Shown here: in pieces, positions 61,101-64,000 of the stretch
Layout: each line of letters begins with the position of its first letter
Numbering within the stretch: position 1 is the stretch's first letter
Source of the DNA: Branchiostoma floridae
Lineage: Eukaryota; Chordata; Leptocardii; Amphioxiformes; Branchiostomatidae
Reading direction: 5' to 3'
Length of the DNA stretch: 64,000 nucleotides
Assembly (NCBI RefSeq): GCF_000003815.2
Contig: NC_049987.1
Span: 11,080,714-11,144,713 of the forward strand
Program-made: the position numbers and the translations under genes
The notes under the pieces: model-generated
Databases searched by the model: none
The model's input: only the letters and a program-made list of their open reading frames with translations
Told to the model about the DNA's origin: nothing

Positions 61101-63522
61101 GCTGTGTAGCCCTGGGCTACAGAAACGGAGATGGGCGCGACCTATTATATTATACATTATTTGTTGCGGGAAGGACTTTTTTCCAACTCTTTTTTTTCTT
61201 TTGAGTAGTTTCATTTTTGTGGGGGTATAATTCCTTGTAAAGGAAGCAAACGATGTGTACATTGTGTAATATATTATGCTTTGTATGACGTAGGTGCTAT
61301 TGTTTTCATCAATTGGATGTTTCCCTTACAGGTCGTGTTTCTGCCTTCTTCTGGGGAATCGGCATCCTTGTGGCCATCTCTACTTACACCGCCAACCTGG
61401 CTGCTTTCCTGACCGTCAGGAACGTAGATAACTCCATCAGTTCTGCCGAGGATCTCCTTTCACAAGTATGACCAAACTCTACCTAGTAATACAGACAGCA
61501 AAGCTACCTAGCTGTAGTGCTTTTTTTTCCTAAAAACATAAGTACATTTGCATATCCTGTGTGACATGCAAGTATTGATCTCATGATCTGGCCTGAAAAG
61601 CTGTGCGTTGGATAGGTCTTTGGCAAATTAGAGGATAACATCATAATCGCACATGGCATAACCCTACAGAACTTGATATTCAAAATATTTCATTTTGTTG
61701 CATCGTTAGACAGAAATCAAATACGGTACAATAAGAACCTACGCGACGTGGGTGTCCTTCAAGACCACTACAACTGAACCGTACCAGTCATTGGGAGTGA
61801 TCATGAAGGCCAACGAAGATTCAGTCCTTGTGGATAACCTACAGGGGGGTCTGGACAAGATGCGTCAGGAGAAATATGCGCTGTTCACTGACAGTGCAGA
61901 ACTGGACTATGCGGTAAGTTTTAGAAATATTCCACCCACAGCATGACAGTGGCGTCGTGTGTAGCGTAACTTGTAGAGTGTTAGGCTTAGAACCTAGAGG
62001 TTTCCGGTTTGATACTTACTGTGCCCTGACTTTCCTCGCTCCTCACAGGTGTAAAAAAATGGGTACCTTTATCTTCTGTCTGTATGTTTAAATAATTCAC
62101 AAACTTCAGTGGAGTGCCACATTGTCCTCGTCTGCCCCAGAACAAGTTTTAAAAATTCCACCTGACCTGTACATTACATTTGTTTCTGCTTGATGTTGAT
62201 GTTGTATTGAAAATTACACTATTAGTGAGACTGACGGATGGTCATGAGTTTGTGTGTCTGTTACATCTTGTTTTGCTCTCTTGGGATCTGCAGGCTAGTC
62301 GTCAGCCCTGTGACCTGGAGACCATTGGACGGCTGTTTTGGCAAACTGGGTACGGGATGCTTCTCCCTAAAAACTCCAAGTACACCGTGGAGTTCAACCA
62401 AGCTATTGTCAGTGCAGAAGAACGCGGAGTAGTAGACGAATTGGACGTTAAATGGTAGGCATTTTTTCTTCAGAGTAAAGGTAAAAAGACACATATCTTA
62501 TAGTTTGCTCCGTTCCGCAAAGGAATATGTCCCCAAGAGAATGTTTTGCTTGAACAAAATTACTGAGGCAACGTCGTGCCTTATAGATTCACAATGTAGA
62601 TCTTTAATTTGCACTTCAAATAGGCCCCAATTTACACGGAGATGAATAGGCTAAGAGAAAAAGTAAGGATCCTGTCATCTTACTTAATTACTTAATTTTC
62701 TCGTTCAGGATCAAAAGCCAGGAGTGTTCGGGAACAGACCAGACTGTGTTGGAATCCTCTGTGATCGGACTACAGGACATGTTGGGTGTGTTCGTGCTGG
62801 TGTATGGGGGCATGGCGTTGGCTCTCGTCGTGCTGATTGCTGAATTCATCCACTCCTGTAACCAAGATGTGAAGAAGTCGGATCCACATGTAGGAAGATA
62901 TCATTCTATATAAACATTTTCATAGTTGTTCCTTTACTGTCATATTGCTGTCAGCTGGAATCATTATGGTAACTCAATAGAATAATTCTTCAGTGACTCT
63001 TGAAAACACGTAAAACACATACCTCCAAATTTTCGGTATCTTCTCAGTACACCTTGATCATGGTGTGGCCTAATAGCTAGTCTCGCGAGATCACGAGACT
63101 AGACCCGAGACTCGCGAGGATTAATCCCCCTCCCCTCCCCTGCTTGCTGAAAATTTGGCAATGACAGACAGTCACTTATATTTCATTACCAACGCAGGAC
63201 AAGTATGCTTTTAAAAAGAAGTCTCTAAAATTCAATCCCTTTTTCAGATTTTATATCAACTCCTGTATTTGTAGTGACTATCCTGTGGTTTGCCGTGACT
63301 ATCCTTTGCTGATCTTTGGTTTGCCGTGACACATTTCATATATTCTGATGATGATGCTACAAATGAAACATCTCAAAACTTATTTTGCAGAAGCCGTTGA
63401 CAGTCACGGAGGCAGCGAAGATACGTCTGAGAAGAATATTCTCTCGTCAGAAGAAAAGCAGCGACATAGTCCATCCTTCAAACATCCAAACGAACCGGGC
63501 CTTTATCGTTGACCTTGAGTAG
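52112..63522 (+). CDS. iGluR gene 6, full-length receptor with ATD, 913 aa
   Basis: Nineteen exons: 52112-52193, 54147-54299, 54615-54673, 55140-55347, 55666-55803, 56139-56269, 56877-57044, 57342-57509, 57763-57867, 58018-58225, 58399-58541, 58773-58891, 59092-59211, 60708-60835, 61332-61465, 61710-61913, 62294-62454, 62709-62889, 63391-63522; 2742 nt, in frame, canonical borders. Residues 1-27 are a signal peptide. The ATD spans about 28-430 (ANF-receptor type: SALKIAVEYVNENNLIPG, VVAVMGPILSSQ, LSWPDSVLSR-like and HFSWDQMSIFVSNDDYG, ending TGYIRFDS...VGTWN). S1 starts near 431; the ligand Arg is in ITSERQ, with Ser at the Thr480 site and Ile at Pro478. TM1, acidic linker, pore (LVQLGPEFLPRSLSG), TM3 TYTANLAAF, S2 (FTDSAELDY), TM4 and a 43-residue tail follow. 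An in-frame TTG upstream was rejected because ATG 52112 matches the paralogs' starts. It probably represents the ancestral state of the array. The subfamily is undecided; the lancelet epsilon group is a candidate. Confidence 0.93.
53618..54115. repeat. Minisatellite in gene 6 intron 1, about 20-bp unit
   Basis: More than 20 imperfect copies of a unit close to TTACCTGACGATACTCCAGG, with variants TGGCGATACTC and AGACGATACTC. The array ends about 30 bp before the acceptor of the first ATD exon. Confidence 0.85.
54940..55040. repeat. Dispersed repeat (CACTGACGAAAGATA family), copy 3
   Basis: AGTGTCACTGACGAAAGATA, TTATCTGAAACACCTGACCA and TTCATATCCAGTTGCTTG match 18560-18640 and 20430-20525. It lies in a gene 6 intron. 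Confidence 0.6.
59491..60371. mobile_element. piggyBac-like MITE in gene 6 intron
   Basis: Opens TTAACCCTCAAACACCCGAG and closes TCGGGTGCTTGAGGGTTTTTAA, with TTAA at both edges. Subterminal GGTCC.TTTGGACCCC repeats occur at both ends. GTTGCCATGGCAAC, AATGACGTCAT and GGCCATCTTGG link it to the 1689 family in reverse orientation. Confidence 0.8.
61943..62100 (+). mobile_element. tRNA-like SINE in gene 6 intron
   Basis: GTGGCGTCGTGTGTAGCGTA, then GAACCTAGAGGTTTCCGGTT (B-box-like GGTTTGATAC follows), then CTTTCCTC...CACAGGTGTAAAAAAATGGGTACC, similar to the 26575 SINE middle part. Confidence 0.5.
63081..63120. promoter_or_regulatory. TCTCGCGAGA palindromes
   Basis: TCTCGCGAGA at 63081-63090, followed by CGAGACTAGACCCGAGACTCGCGAG. 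TCTCGCGAGA is a known CpG-rich promoter element in animals (bound by BANP in mammals). Here it lies in the last intron of gene 6, so it may be a transposon end or an internal promoter instead. Confidence 0.35.
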
Positions 63523-64000
63523 ATTCCAGATTGACCTTGCAGAAGTCGTGTGTCAGAATCAGAATCAGAGAATAATATTTTTTTATGGACTGTTATTTGG
63601 AATATCTTATATTGAAGGTATTGTTGTAGGGAAACGTATCTTCCGATAAAGGGACAGTACAGGAGTTATTTTCATTGCCATATCGTGCTCTGTGTATTCA
63701 TCTTTTGTCACAAAATTCACAGTTCCTTAGATTTAAGAGGTTTGGAAACATTTTCTCGACATTCTGTCATTTGTAAAATTAATTCAGTACAGCGTTTATT
63801 CTATTGACTACTAGAAGTAACTCCTAAAAAGCCAATGTAAAATCGCACTGGCAATATTACCATGCTGTCGTGTGTTTGTGATCCGCATAGGGATGCTCTT
63901 GAAATTTATTGAACTAGGCGTCAGTGCTTTTGGTGTGATGTGTTGCAGCGATCGCGCGAAGAGAATATAATAGAGGGCAATATACAACATAGATGAAATG

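Noticed and set aside
1-64000. CRISPR arrays, operons, prophage or bacterial defence systems
   Set aside because: All evidence (spliced genes, SINEs, LINEs, MITEs) is eukaryotic. The tandem repeats seen are minisatellites and transposon arms.

Overview
This is eukaryotic, intron-rich, repeat-rich DNA, probably from an invertebrate deuterostome. A lancelet (Branchiostoma-like) genome fits best: compact exons with about 0.3-1 kb introns, tandem receptor arrays, many MITEs, tRNA-derived SINEs and CR1/Jockey-like LINE fragments. The species is inferred, not proven.

The window is dominated by a plus-strand tandem array of ionotropic glutamate receptor (iGluR) genes. I reconstructed them exon by exon, using splice sites, intron phases and exon lengths that are conserved between copies. 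Gene 1 (72-2987) is the 3' half of a copy that starts upstream. A ghost copy (about 3952-8100) keeps only its 5' and 3' flanks; its body is gone and a foldback transposon sits in its place. Gene 2 (10007-13674, last exon lost in an assembly gap), gene 4 (35583-39911, complete, 506 aa) and gene 5 (41898-45070, two exons lost in a gap) encode short receptors in which a signal peptide leads straight into the ligand-binding domain. Gene 3 (29434-34585) is a pseudogene with a MITE-truncated first exon, a LINE in one intron, a lost intron and a frameshift. Gene 6 (52112-63522, complete, 19 exons, 913 aa) is the only full-length member with an amino-terminal domain (ATD).

All copies share the same ten LBD/channel/tail exons (called A to J below): A and B = S1 start, C = S1 end with the ligand-binding Arg, D = TM1, E = acidic linker plus pore loop, F = TM3 with TYTANLAAF, G and H = S2, I = TM4, J = cytoplasmic tail. 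The transmembrane exons are nearly identical between copies and look homogenised by gene conversion, whereas the S1 exons and the E linker differ.

Other genes are an intronless, motif-poor class A GPCR on the minus strand (19087-20091) and a lone first exon of another GPCR-like gene (28171-28455). The intergenic DNA is mostly transposon debris: TTAA-flanked piggyBac-like MITEs, TAA/TTA-flanked Harbinger-like MITEs, SINEs, three LINE fragments, minisatellites, and duplicated gene flanks that travelled with the array.

The main discovery candidate is the ATD-less receptor group. Its LBD exon begins exactly where the long gene 6 has a latent, phase-compatible AG inside a coding exon, which suggests that ATD loss arose by a simple splice-site shift.
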